64,000 nt of DNA, taken from positions 62,001-126,000 of the forward strand of contig NZ_VFIA01000002.1 in assembly GCF_014282275.1 (NCBI RefSeq), read 5' to 3'. The notes beneath the pieces were generated by a model. The model had not been told where the DNA came from. It did no database searches and worked only from the letters and a program-made list of their open reading frames with translations. Below, one piece after another: positions 35,178 to 44,034 of this stretch (positions are counted from its first letter, which is position 1; each line of letters begins with the position of its first letter). The DNA comes from Spirosoma utsteinense. Its GTDB lineage: Bacteria > Bacteroidota > Bacteroidia > Cytophagales > Spirosomataceae. Both the position numbers and the translations under genes were made by a program.

Positions 35178-37176
35178 CCGACAGGATCGGGAAACGCATC
35201 CAGGAGCGCGGATCGAGGTTGTGGTCGTCGAGGTGGAAGCTGGGTGCGTAGCGTTCGCGCTTCCATTGGTTGCGGCTCCAGAGCTTGAAGAACCGCTCGA
35301 CCCAGATCAATAACTTCTCCCGATCATGGACACCGGCATAATGCACTTCGGCCAGCTTCAGGACCTCAATGGGCGGCTGTTTGTCCCGAATGGCGGCCAG
35401 TTCGATCGTGTTCAGTACGTCATACGGCATCAGGTCATCTTCGTCGGTCTGCTTCTTGTCCAGTGGGCGCAGTTCGGCAGTCGGCTGTAGGTTATTGACC
35501 GCGTACAGCCCTTTTACTTTGATCAGCTCATCAGGAGCAATCGGGCCGGTTGCCAGGCTCGTACGGTCGGTGGGCTCCGGCGCGTTCTTCACGTTCAGGC
35601 CAACCGTTTCGAGCCAGCGCAACCAGCCCCGCAGAAAGTGCTTATCGATACCGGTAATCGGCGAAATGCTGCCCGCCGTGTCGCCATCCATGGTGGCATA
35701 CCCAACGGCCGCTTCGGAGCGGTTCGATGTGCTCAGCAACAGGGCGTTGTTGATGTTTGCCAGCATCCAAATACTCGGAGCGCGCACCCGTGCCTGAATA
35801 TTTTGCAGTGCCAGATCATCGGTATCCCACGACAGCTTGCGGCCCAGCTGGGCTTCGATCAGGCCGGTATAGGTTTCGACAAGCCCGTTGATGTTGATAT
35901 TCAGGAAGGTAGCCCCGATGTCGTCGGCCAGTTCTTTGGCGGAGTTGAAGGTATCGTCGGATGAGTTTTCGGTGCCCTGGTACATCACCGTCAACAGTTT
36001 ACCCATCATCGCTTCGGGGGTGTCGCAGGTTTGAAGCGCTTTGATATAGCTAAGCTTTTTCTTCACCCCTTCGATACCCAGATTTTCGACAGCCATCCGG
36101 ATCATCAGATAGACCGTGGCGGCAATAGCCGATGAATCGGCCCCGCCACTCAGCGATAGGACATAGCCCTGTGAGCGGCTTTTGCGCAGGTAATCGAACA
36201 GGCCGAGCGCTACCGCCCGAGCAAATTCCTCTTCTTTCAGGTAACCGCCCCGCTCCCACGCTTCCAGCTCTGCTTTCTGGATAACGGGCGCAATATCGGG
36301 CCAGTCGAACCGCTCCACGACGCGCAGGTTGGGCAGGGTCAACGCCAGATTTCCCCGGTTTTGCACCTGGCTTAGCCGCGTAGCCTCGACGTCGACTACC
36401 GCCGGAACAATCACAAAGTCGTGGTAGCTAAGCCGCGCGCCGGATACCAGCAGTTCGCCGTTGGAAGCGACCATGGCATCGCCATCGAAAATAACCCGAC
36501 CGGCTTCGTTCCCCAGCATGTTGGTATAGACATAACTGACGCCAAACGCCCGGCTGGCATCGACAACGAAGCGTTCGCGAATCTGTGATTTGAAGAAACC
36601 GAAATGACTGGCCGACGGGTTCAGGATAATATCGACACCCCGTTCGTAGAGTGCGCGGCCAGGGCGGTTGGCAATCCAGGCATCCTCGCATATTTCGAAT
36701 CCGATCCGAATGCCCGACAGATCGAACACGATGTCACCGAACGGATACGAGAACTCGCCGATGCGGGTTTCGTCGCGCAGACCTATCTGCCAGGGCTGGA
36801 ACCAGCGGGCTTCGTAGTGCAGCCCGTTATTGGCCATGTACTGCTTTACGGCGAAACCCAGAATCCGCTTATTGGCTATCAGGCAGGCCACATCATAAAT
36901 CCGGTTGTTGTGGCGCAGCGCCAAACCCACCGCCACGGCGATATCGTTGGTATGCTCAACAATCTCCAGCAGCGAGGCAATGGACTGGTCGATGGTGCTT
37001 TGCGCGTAAAACGCATCTTCGCAGCCGTAACCCGAAATACAGAGTTCGGGCAGGCACAACAGATTTACATCCTGCCGCTGGGCCTCTTCAATGGCGTTGA
37101 TGATATTTTGCTTGTTATGTTCCCAGGCAAGTGGAATTTGATTCAGTACCCCGGCGGCAACTTTCAGAAGTTTCAT
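35092..37176 (-). CDS. nadE: Glutamine-dependent NAD+ synthase
   Basis: A 694-residue two-domain enzyme that amidates nicotinic acid adenine dinucleotide to NAD+, using glutamine. The N-terminal nitrilase-like glutaminase (about 1-290) shows Glu44 in CLPELCISGYGCED and the nucleophile Cys in IGFEICEDAW. The C-terminal synthetase starts near 320 with the PP-loop SLSGGADSSAIAATVY and has SNRSEAAVGYATMDGDTAGS. Length fits the long glutaminase-fused form. Its 3' end is repeated at 33078-33163 behind the Septu-like pair. Confidence 0.96.
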   Translation of the reverse strand: MKLLKVAAGVLNQIPLAWEHNKQNIINAIEEAQRQDVNLLCLPELCISGYGCEDAFYAQSTIDQSIASLLEIVEHTNDIAVAVGLALRHNNRIYDVACLIANKRILGFAVKQYMANNGLHYEARWFQPWQIGLRDETRIGEFSYPFGDIVFDLSGIRIGFEICEDAWIANRPGRALYERGVDIILNPSASHFGFFKSQIRERFVVDASRAFGVSYVYTNMLGNEAGRVIFDGDAMVASNGELLVSGARLSYHDFVIVPAVVDVEATRLSQVQNRGNLALTLPNLRVVERFDWPDIAPVIQKAELEAWERGGYLKEEEFARAVALGLFDYLRKSRSQGYVLSLSGGADSSAIAATVYLMIRMAVENLGIEGVKKKLSYIKALQTCDTPEAMMGKLLTVMYQGTENSSDDTFNSAKELADDIGATFLNININGLVETYTGLIEAQLGRKLSWDTDDLALQNIQARVRAPSIWMLANINNALLLSTSNRSEAAVGYATMDGDTAGSISPITGIDKHFLRGWLRWLETVGLNVKNAPEPTDRTSLATGPIAPDELIKVKGLYAVNNLQPTAELRPLDKKQTDEDDLMPYDVLNTIELAAIRDKQPPIEVLKLAEVHYAGVHDREKLLIWVERFFKLWSRNQWKRERYAPSFHLDDHNLDPRSWMRFPILSGGYEKELDEMKSWANEQKPNGRKGKIGF

Positions 37177-37326
37177 TCAGGTTGTGTATTGGTTATAGAA
37201 AGTACAGGTGCCAACGACCCTTCAAAAAACAGGAAACGTCTCCACCCACTTCGCTTTATAGTATATGGCTATTTGTAATAACTTCATTCTGTACGAAGAA
37301 CACAAATCAGACTAAAATAGATTTGG

Positions 37327-38268
37327 TTAAAAATCGCCGTAATCTACCTGAATACAGGTTAGGCCGATGGTTCGGCGCCACATATCGACCACCTGCTGGC
37401 GATCGTCGACCACAACCTCAACGTAATAGCGCCCGGCAATGTGCTGATCGAACAACTCGGCTTTGACGATGGAGTCTTTGCGGTTGTCGTTTTTGGGACG
37501 CATGAACAACGCAAAATCCGTAGCGGCCCACCCGAAATATTCGCTCAGCCAGGCCGTAGTCTCAGGCCGGCACACGGCATCCCGACCGGAGAAAAACACG
37601 ATAGCATACCCCGACGTCCGCATCGCCTGCACCAGCCGGATAATGGGCCACCTGGGCGTGTCTTCGCTTACCCGATGCCAGGCAAACGGGGAACGGTCTC
37701 CCTTGTCGGCGACAGTACCGTCGATATCGACCAGAATACAGCGGGGCAGCGACGCATCCTGATGGCGTTGGAACACGTCAGGCCGGGTCAGGACTTCCGG
37801 GCGAAAAGTAACGTTCTTTTTGAGGACGGCGAGTTGTTCGGCCTGTTGCCGGATGACCTCCTCCCCTACCAAATCATTGCGGTATTTGTCGCGCTGAATG
37901 CATTCGGCTACGGGAACATCCAGCAGCTGGTAACTGATTTCAACCTCGTCGAATTTGTCGGACAGCATCTGGCGAAACTCGGTGAAGTAGCTTTGTTTCA
38001 GGTTAGTGTTGTCGATGAGTACGTTCCAGTTACGGGCCAGACCTTCCAGAATGGCGGTCTTCTGCAACTCACTGACCAGGGTTTCGATGCGGTTCTTCTC
38101 CCGCTCGGACCAGGTTTGCCAATACTCCGACAGCGAAACCGGCAGCAAACTCCGGCGCAAATCATCGCGGTTCACGCGGAGCCAATTGGCGTTGTCGATG
38201 CAGAACTGCCGCGCAAAGGTGGACTTACCACTACCACTCAGGCCACTCAAAATCAAGACTTTCTTCAT
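37327..38268 (-). CDS. T4 PseT-like polynucleotide 5'-kinase / 3'-phosphatase
   Basis: A 313-residue protein with the same domain order and length as phage T4 polynucleotide kinase-phosphatase (301). The kinase has the P-loop GLSGSGKST with Lys15 and Ser16, and the catalytic pair in VNRDDLRR (Asp35, Arg38), at the same positions as in T4. The HAD phosphatase has DIDGTVAD at 181-188, FFSGRDA and a C-terminal block DDRQQVVDMWRR that closely follows the T4 sequence to its end in GDF. T4 Pnkp heals tRNA cut by host anticodon nucleases before ligation. No RNA ligase is adjacent. The gene overlaps the methyltransferase by 38 bp, so it is its operon partner. Confidence 0.88.
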   Translation of the reverse strand: MKKVLILSGLSGSGKSTFARQFCIDNANWLRVNRDDLRRSLLPVSLSEYWQTWSEREKNRIETLVSELQKTAILEGLARNWNVLIDNTNLKQSYFTEFRQMLSDKFDEVEISYQLLDVPVAECIQRDKYRNDLVGEEVIRQQAEQLAVLKKNVTFRPEVLTRPDVFQRHQDASLPRCILVDIDGTVADKGDRSPFAWHRVSEDTPRWPIIRLVQAMRTSGYAIVFFSGRDAVCRPETTAWLSEYFGWAATDFALFMRPKNDNRKDSIVKAELFDQHIAGRYYVEVVVDDRQQVVDMWRRTIGLTCIQVDYGDF

Positions 38269-38905
38269 CCGGTTGATTGATGCCCATTTTCACAAAATCG
38301 TACGAAATCAGGCTTTTACCGTTGGGCATCCGATACGTTTGCCGTCCTTCGAAGCGCAGGTCCGGCGCAGCATGACGGAGCAGTGTTTCTTCCGACACTT
38401 CGTTCGCAATAGCGGCTACGGGCTGGAGGGTGGTCACACCCGTATTGCTGACCCAGCCGGTGTCATTGCTGCGCTGGAGTACGATGTTTAACAAGCCACC
38501 CGGCCGGAGGGTTTGCCGGATACTGGCAAAGGTCCGCTCCAGGTCGACATATTCCAGAAACAGATGGCAAATGACCAGATCGACGGAGTCGGGCGGGATG
38601 GCGACGGCGTCTGTAGTAACATCGGCCTGTAACAGGATCAGTTCATTCAGAATGGGTTCGTAACGCTCATACAGGACCGCCAGATAAGTTGGGTTGAGGT
38701 CTACCGCATAGACCGTCCGGGCCTCAACGAAATGAGCGAACCCGTTACCCGTACAGGCGCCATAGACCGCCACCGTCTGGGGATAACGCTGCTCGACTTT
38801 CTCTTTCGTTATTTCGCTCAACGACGCCAGCTGCCCAACGCTCTCGTGGCTCATGTGGCGTTCGTAATCGGCGTAAGGCACCAGACTCCAGGGATTCATA
38901 GGCAT
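38231..38905 (-). CDS. Class I SAM-dependent methyltransferase
   Basis: A 224-residue protein with a Rossmann methyltransferase fold: motif I region VAVYGACTGNGFAHF near 46-60, the acidic end of strand 2 in VYAVDLNP, and LRPGGLLNIVLQ as the post-motif III strand. The N terminus MPMNPWSLVPYADYERHM is typical of a widespread uncharacterised group. It does not show the Hen1 metal-binding histidine pattern, so it is not the RNA 2'-O-methyltransferase that partners other bacterial Pnkp proteins. Its 3' end overlaps the kinase/phosphatase gene by 38 bp in another frame. Confidence 0.85.
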   Translation of the reverse strand: MPMNPWSLVPYADYERHMSHESVGQLASLSEITKEKVEQRYPQTVAVYGACTGNGFAHFVEARTVYAVDLNPTYLAVLYERYEPILNELILLQADVTTDAVAIPPDSVDLVICHLFLEYVDLERTFASIRQTLRPGGLLNIVLQRSNDTGWVSNTGVTTLQPVAAIANEVSEETLLRHAAPDLRFEGRQTYRMPNGKSLISYDFVKMGINQPDEESLDFEWPEW

Positions 38906-38950
38906 TTTTACACAAAAGTAGCCGATTACGCCTTCTTCATCAGCGAACGA

Positions 38951-40234
38951 TCAATCGGCCGGCGAAGAAGGCGTCAATAGTGCATCCAATCGCCGGATCG
39001 ACTGCACCATCGAGCGGACGGTATGGTAATTGATCTTCCAGGAATGGCTCATGTGCGTCCAGATCGGAATACCCTGGCGGGTCATGAGCGGCCACCACTC
39101 GCCAACCTCGTGGTTGACCATTTTATCCATTACAAAACGGTGTACATTTTCGTAGGCCTTCCAGTACTTAGCATCGCCAAAAATCCGGTAGGCATCCAGA
39201 AAACCGATAAGCACCTCGGCCTGCTGCCAGAATTCCTTTTCCCGGTCATACACGTCGCCACTGTGCGACCCTTCTACAAAAACGCCCCCATATTCCCAGT
39301 CTACGCCATAGTTGGCTGTGTGAGAAAATGACTTCTGTAGTTGGTTAATATAGGTCTCATGGGGTATTTCCAGTACAGCGAGGGCATGGAGCAGCAGCCA
39401 GGCAAATTCAGCGTTATGGCCATAGCTGGTGTTATCGTCGGCCTTTCGCTTCACGCCATCTTCCGTAAAGCGATCCCAGCCCCAGATGACGTCAAATTTG
39501 ATCTGGGGTGCCACCCGCCAGTCGGCCCAGAACTGGGGGATGCCTGTGCCATAGGCCGGGTGCATAACTTTCGCGACCAGCAAGCTGATCACTTCCAGCA
39601 GCTTCCGGCGGTGGATGGCCTGCCGGGTGCATTCATACAAACTCGTGAAGGCTTCCATCAAATGCATATGGGCGTCGAGCGTTTTCCGGTTTCCGCCCGC
39701 AGCACCCGGCCCGGTCAGCGTCCAGTCGTGTTTAAATACCTCGAAATAACCTCCATAAGCCGTATCCGACGCGTACTTCTGCAACAGATCGAATACCTTC
39801 TCAGCATATTCCACGCCACGCGGATCGCCTGTTGCCAGGGTGTACTCACTCAGGCAATAGATAGCGAAGCTTTGGCCATAAACGATTTTCTGATCGTTCA
39901 GCACGTCGCCTTTCCGATTGGTCATCCAGTAGAAACCACCAAATTCGGCATCCCACATCCGGGTCAGCAGGTAATCGACACCATGCCGGGCGAGGTCAGC
40001 CAGTTTACCATCGCCATAGCCCGCACGGTGGGCTGATGAATAAGTATAAATGGAGCGCGTCTGGGCAATGAGCGATTTCTCGTCCTCGCCCGAATCGTTT
40101 CCGTATTCATCGAAATGCGTCACAAATCCACCGTTTTCGTGGTCGGCCGTGCGCGTTATCCAGAACGGCAGCAGTTCGGTGGTCAGGTGGGTGTGCAGTT
40201 CGTCACGGCACTGTTTTACTACTTGGTCAGTCAT
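38951..40234 (-). CDS. AGE-family sugar epimerase (cellobiose/mannobiose 2-epimerase-like)
   Basis: A 427-residue (alpha/alpha)6-barrel protein of the N-acylglucosamine 2-epimerase family. The N-terminal LLPFWITRTADHENGGFVTH, the RSIYTYSSAHRAGY segment, GGFYWM, the DAHMHLMEAFTSLYE helix, YGHNAEFAWLL and the C-terminal WPLMTRQG are those of cytosolic cellobiose or mannobiose 2-epimerases. Such enzymes turn mannobiose into mannosyl-glucose for phosphorolysis. The GH26 mannanase gene lies about 10 kb away, which fits, but the GH130 phosphorylase of that pathway is not in the window. Confidence 0.85.
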   Translation of the reverse strand: MTDQVVKQCRDELHTHLTTELLPFWITRTADHENGGFVTHFDEYGNDSGEDEKSLIAQTRSIYTYSSAHRAGYGDGKLADLARHGVDYLLTRMWDAEFGGFYWMTNRKGDVLNDQKIVYGQSFAIYCLSEYTLATGDPRGVEYAEKVFDLLQKYASDTAYGGYFEVFKHDWTLTGPGAAGGNRKTLDAHMHLMEAFTSLYECTRQAIHRRKLLEVISLLVAKVMHPAYGTGIPQFWADWRVAPQIKFDVIWGWDRFTEDGVKRKADDNTSYGHNAEFAWLLLHALAVLEIPHETYINQLQKSFSHTANYGVDWEYGGVFVEGSHSGDVYDREKEFWQQAEVLIGFLDAYRIFGDAKYWKAYENVHRFVMDKMVNHEVGEWWPLMTRQGIPIWTHMSHSWKINYHTVRSMVQSIRRLDALLTPSSPAD

Positions 40235-40310
40235 GATTAAGAGGAATAGAGCACCGTTGACGCTGATTAGTATGAGTTACAAGGATCGTTTTGAATCATA
40301 ACAATCAGCG

Positions 40311-41330
40311 TCATCGGTGTTCCATTGGGTTTAAGGTCTCATACAACAGGAGAAGTTCAGCCAGGCTGGCCGTACCCGTCTGATTTACTTTCTGAACGGT
40401 GACGGCAGCGGCCATATTGGCGATCTGCACAGCCTGAGCGGGCGTAGCGCCGGCTCCCCGACAAGCAGCCCAGGCCGCTACGACAGTATCGCCAGCCCCC
40501 ACCGTGTCGAGTTCACCCCACAGGGGCAGCCCCGCTACCGACTGCGTTTCGTGCTCATCCAGATACAGCATACCCGCCTGGCCCCGCGTGATCAGCAGAG
40601 GGCCACCCGTTTGCTCCCGCAATGTCGTACCATTTCGAATACACCAGTCCAAGTCGGGGGAATGGGGTAGATCGATAGCCAGAAATTTAGCCAGTTCGGC
40701 GGTGTTCACTTTCAGCGTAGCCCCCCGAATCAACGTGCCCACATCCCGCATGTCGGCTACGCACCGAACGTGGGGGAAGCGAACCAGCAACGCGTTCAGC
40801 ACCGCTACCCGTTCGGGGGTAAGCAACGGATTTGCAAACTGCTGGTTGATGATCAACACATCAAGGTCGGCAAGGGCTTCCTGCAACCCAGCGATGAGGG
40901 TTGTAAAGAGAGCATCCGGCAACTGGTTGGCAACACCAAAATCTATCCGGTTCACTTCCTGTCCGGCCCGGAGAGGCTTGGTATACACACAGGTATCCCA
41001 GCCATTGGCGACCGTATGCAGCTGCGCTGTATCAACACCCAGATTATTGAGCAAAAACTGCATCTCCCGCCCGAACAGGTCGTTTCCTACGCACCCTATT
41101 ACCCGGCAGTTGGCTATGCCCAGCGCCATCAGATTTTGAACGACATTACCCGCCCCGCCGAGCGATGCCGCCGGACGACTCCCCCAGAATACGTCCAGAT
41201 TCGTTTCCAGTGAGCGTTCACCCGTGGTGGTTTGCAGGGTAAAATAGAGATCGAGGGCGAAGTCGCCGATAACGCCCACCCGCGTGGTGGTCAATTGCTC
41301 AAAAAGCGTACTGATTTCGGAAGTTGTCAT
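40311..41330 (-). CDS. PfkB-family carbohydrate kinase (HldE kinase-like)
   Basis: A 339-residue ribokinase-fold enzyme. The N-terminal part has RVGVIGDFALDLYF and the PfkB glycine motif SLGGAGNVVQNLMALG; the C-terminal signature GELDTVGAGDTVVAAW carries the catalytic Asp. It resembles the kinase half of the heptose enzyme HldE/RfaE more than fructokinases, but lacks the nucleotidyltransferase half. The start at 41330 (MTTSEISTLF) is preferred; 13 extra codons are open upstream. It follows the epimerase gene in reverse order with a 76-bp gap, so both may belong to one sugar-processing unit. Confidence 0.85.
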   Translation of the reverse strand: MTTSEISTLFEQLTTTRVGVIGDFALDLYFTLQTTTGERSLETNLDVFWGSRPAASLGGAGNVVQNLMALGIANCRVIGCVGNDLFGREMQFLLNNLGVDTAQLHTVANGWDTCVYTKPLRAGQEVNRIDFGVANQLPDALFTTLIAGLQEALADLDVLIINQQFANPLLTPERVAVLNALLVRFPHVRCVADMRDVGTLIRGATLKVNTAELAKFLAIDLPHSPDLDWCIRNGTTLREQTGGPLLITRGQAGMLYLDEHETQSVAGLPLWGELDTVGAGDTVVAAWAACRGAGATPAQAVQIANMAAAVTVQKVNQTGTASLAELLLLYETLNPMEHR

Positions 41331-41495
41331 TCGGTAAGGTCCGCCATATACAGGTGTCCATAAAACCATTTCCGGGCCGTTGGCTACTCACCCGACAGGT
41401 TGGTTACGGCCTTTTTCAACGCTGCTTCCACTTTTGCCGGAGCCGCCATAAAGTTGTCAACTATTCCGCTTAGCTTCGCACAAAACCCGGTAACC

Positions 41496-42845
41496 ATGGA
41501 AAAGAGAACGTTCATCAAATTATCGACTACCCTGCTCGCTATGCCCGCTATAGCCCCCCTGGCGAGTTGGGTACCTGATAAGAAATTAAAAAACTGGGCG
41601 GGCAATCTCTCTTACAGTACCGACCGATTACATCCCGCCAGTTCCGTTGAACAGGTCCGGGAAGCCGTCAAAAAATACCCCAAACTGAAAGTACTGGGCA
41701 CGCGCCACTGCTTCAATACCATCGCCGACAGTACCGATAATCTACTGTCTCTGAATGCGATGGACAAGGTGGTTTCCCTGAATGAAAAAGCCCGAACCGT
41801 AACCGTCGATGCCACGATGAAATACGGCCAGCTGGCCCCCTATCTCGATAAGAAAGGATTTGCGCTCCATAACCTGGCTTCCCTGCCGCATATCTCCATT
41901 GCCGGGGCCTGCGCTACGGCCACACACGGCTCGGGCGTAAAAAACGGCAACCTCTCCACGGCGGTGTCGGCCATGGAAATTGTTACGGCAGCGGGCGACG
42001 TCCGAACAGTATCTCGCGCGAACGATGGCGACCTCTTCCGGGCAGCCGTTGTCCACCTGGGCGCGCTGGGTGTGGTTACCAAAGTGACCCTCGATATGGA
42101 ACCAACGTTTCAGATGCGGCAGTATGTGTATGAGAACCTGCCCATCGCTCAGCTCAAAGAGCATTTCGAAGCCATTGTATCGGGCGGCTACAGTGTCAGC
42201 CTGTTCACCGACTGGCAGAAAAGCCGCGTCAACGAAGTGTGGATAAAACAACGCATCGACAAAAACGCCGGGCCTGAACGCGGGGCCGCCACCTATTTTG
42301 GCGCTACCCTGGCCAAAAAGAACCTGCACCCCATCGCCGAACTTTCGGCTGTCAACTGCACCGAACAAATGGGCGTGCCGGGACCCTGGTATGAACGCAT
42401 GCCCCACTTCCGGATGGGTTTTACGCCCAGCAGTGGTACAGAACTGCAATCGGAATACTTCGTTCCGCGCCGGAACGCCATTGACGCCATTCTGGCAGTT
42501 GAGCGGCTGCGGGATTCCATCAGTCCACACCTGATGATTTCGGAATTACGTACCATCGATGCCGACAACCTGTGGCTGAGTCCGTGCTATAAACAACCCA
42601 GTCTGGCCATTCACTTCACCTGGAAGCAGGACTGGGCATCGGTCAAAAAGGTGCTGCCGCTGATCGAGAGAGAATTGGCTCCCTTCAAAGCCCGACCGCA
42701 CTGGGGCAAACTGTTTACGATGGCTCCCGCGCAACTCCAATCCCGCTATGAAAAACTAGCCGCCTTTAAACAGCTGGTTCATGAGTACGACCCGAAAGGC
42801 AAGTTTCGCAACGCTTTTTTAGACACCAACCTGTACGGGAGCTGA
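41496..42845 (+). CDS. Exported FAD-dependent alditol/aldonolactone oxidase-like protein
   Basis: A 449-residue VAO-family flavoprotein. An N-terminal hydrophobic leader (RTFIKLSTTLLAMPAIAPLA) is followed by the FAD domain with LGTRHCFNTIADS, in which His71 matches the covalent flavin-binding histidine, and LASLPHISIAGACATATHGS. The C-terminal substrate domain ends in PKGKFRNAFLD, as in alditol oxidases and L-gulono/D-arabinono-lactone oxidases. It should oxidise a polyol or sugar lactone with oxygen or a quinone as acceptor. The leader suggests an extracytoplasmic position, unusual for AldO. The ATG at 41496 is preferred over a frame extension to 41400. Confidence 0.85.
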   Translation: MEKRTFIKLSTTLLAMPAIAPLASWVPDKKLKNWAGNLSYSTDRLHPASSVEQVREAVKKYPKLKVLGTRHCFNTIADSTDNLLSLNAMDKVVSLNEKARTVTVDATMKYGQLAPYLDKKGFALHNLASLPHISIAGACATATHGSGVKNGNLSTAVSAMEIVTAAGDVRTVSRANDGDLFRAAVVHLGALGVVTKVTLDMEPTFQMRQYVYENLPIAQLKEHFEAIVSGGYSVSLFTDWQKSRVNEVWIKQRIDKNAGPERGAATYFGATLAKKNLHPIAELSAVNCTEQMGVPGPWYERMPHFRMGFTPSSGTELQSEYFVPRRNAIDAILAVERLRDSISPHLMISELRTIDADNLWLSPCYKQPSLAIHFTWKQDWASVKKVLPLIERELAPFKARPHWGKLFTMAPAQLQSRYEKLAAFKQLVHEYDPKGKFRNAFLDTNLYGS

Positions 42846-42908
42846 GCCGCTGACCATAGCATTCAGCCAACGGTAAACTGAGCTACGCCAAAATATCTAC
42901 TCCTCGAA

Positions 42909-42939
42909 GACGTCCTGAAAGCAGGGCGTCTTTTTTTTT
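42909..42939 (+). terminator. Rho-independent terminator
   Basis: GACGTCCTG and CAGGGCGTC pair with one G-T wobble around an AAAG loop, followed by nine T residues. It lies 64 bp after the alditol-oxidase-like gene. Confidence 0.88.
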
Positions 42940-43229
42940 GCATTATATCAAGAAAGCCTGAGGCAACGGCTTTTATTTTCGGCCATTCGATAAATAGTAA
43001 ATCATGCGCGGATTAAACCAGAAAAAAGAAAAATACAACTAACAGCTATATCCCTACTCCCAATACAATTTGATCTTTATATAGTCAAAACAAGAAAATA
43101 GAACAATTTTATAGCCAGAAACAAGCCGTATACCTAATGATTATATTGATAGTGAGAATCGATGCAGGAAGCCCGGTAAGCGGGCCAAACGCAGAAAAAT
43201 CTCATCAATACAACCTAATCATAAAGGGT
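42940..43229. other. AT-rich intergenic region
   Basis: About 290 bp between the terminator and the next gene. It is AT-rich and probably holds the promoter of that gene. No gene or clear TAnnTTTG box was found; a short GCCCG/CGGGC hairpin is near 43172. Confidence 0.5.
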
Positions 43230-43913
43230 ATGAATACACCACTAAAATTTACAGGAACGTTATTGATTGTACTTTTTCTCGTTCTACCCACGATAGCATC
43301 CTCGCCAAAAATCAACTGGCAGGCTGGCCATCTTTTGTTTTGGGATAGGACCGTTCTGGAAGGCGACCTATCCTACAACTGGGCTGCTGAGATGATTTCT
43401 CTTCGTGAGCCAGACGGCCGCATCCGTGCATTCTCGGCCAATCAGGTTTCGGAGTTCGGTTGGTTCGATTTCTCGCTGCATAAACAGCGTGATTTTGTTT
43501 CGCTGGTCAAACACCTGGATAAAAGCCGCGTCAGCCAGGCGTTTTTCGAGATTTGTATCGATGGGTCGCTGCCTGTCGTTCGCCGGTTAAGAACGCGGCA
43601 CGGTTTCCTGAAGCGGGCCTTCAGCCATCCGGTTTATTCGAATGACCAGCCAACACTGACCCAGAACGCAGAACACTTCGACTACTTCGTCTATGACGCG
43701 GGACGCCTGCTGGCCCTGGATCGCTATTACCTGGATATTTACGATCCGCTGATGACAGGCTATGACCGGGAATTACACCAGTATGTGCTTACCCATAACA
43801 TCAACGACCGGACGCTTCCGGGGCGGCTCGTTCTTATAAACCATTACAACTGGCTGGTGCAGCATGATACCAAAGCAGCCTCTGCCAAGGAGACTGTTCC
43901 TATCGCTAATTAA
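43230..43913 (+). CDS. Exported protein of unknown function
   Basis: A 227-residue protein beginning with a clear signal sequence (LLIVLFLVLPTIASSPK). The mature part starts with beta-rich sequence (INWQAGHLLFWDRTVLEGDL) and continues with SLREPDGRIRAFSANQVSEF and FDYFVYDAGRLLALDRYY. There are no cysteines in pairs, no lipobox and no recognisable catalytic motif. The opening resembles short Cytophagales proteins that describe a surface or cell-envelope feature, but I cannot name a family. The ATG at 43230 starts the signal peptide. It is preceded by an AT-rich region and has no operon partner. Confidence 0.7.
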   Translation: MNTPLKFTGTLLIVLFLVLPTIASSPKINWQAGHLLFWDRTVLEGDLSYNWAAEMISLREPDGRIRAFSANQVSEFGWFDFSLHKQRDFVSLVKHLDKSRVSQAFFEICIDGSLPVVRRLRTRHGFLKRAFSHPVYSNDQPTLTQNAEHFDYFVYDAGRLLALDRYYLDIYDPLMTGYDRELHQYVLTHNINDRTLPGRLVLINHYNWLVQHDTKAASAKETVPIAN

Positions 43914-44034
43914 CGCCCCAATCCGGCAGAGAATCCAGTTATAAGGGGCCGCGTCATTGACATCGGGTCGAAACGGCGAGTATCTTTGGCGTTCGGGTGG
44001 CCCAGCCAAACCGGCCAGCCAATCTACCAGAACC

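Noticed and set aside
38231-38905. Hen1 RNA 2'-O-methyltransferase partner of Pnkp
   Set aside because: The metal-binding Glu/His pattern of Hen1 is not present, and the N terminus belongs to another methyltransferase group.
40311-41330. Bifunctional heptose kinase/adenylyltransferase HldE
   Set aside because: Only the kinase domain is present; the nucleotidyltransferase half is missing, so only the family name is used.
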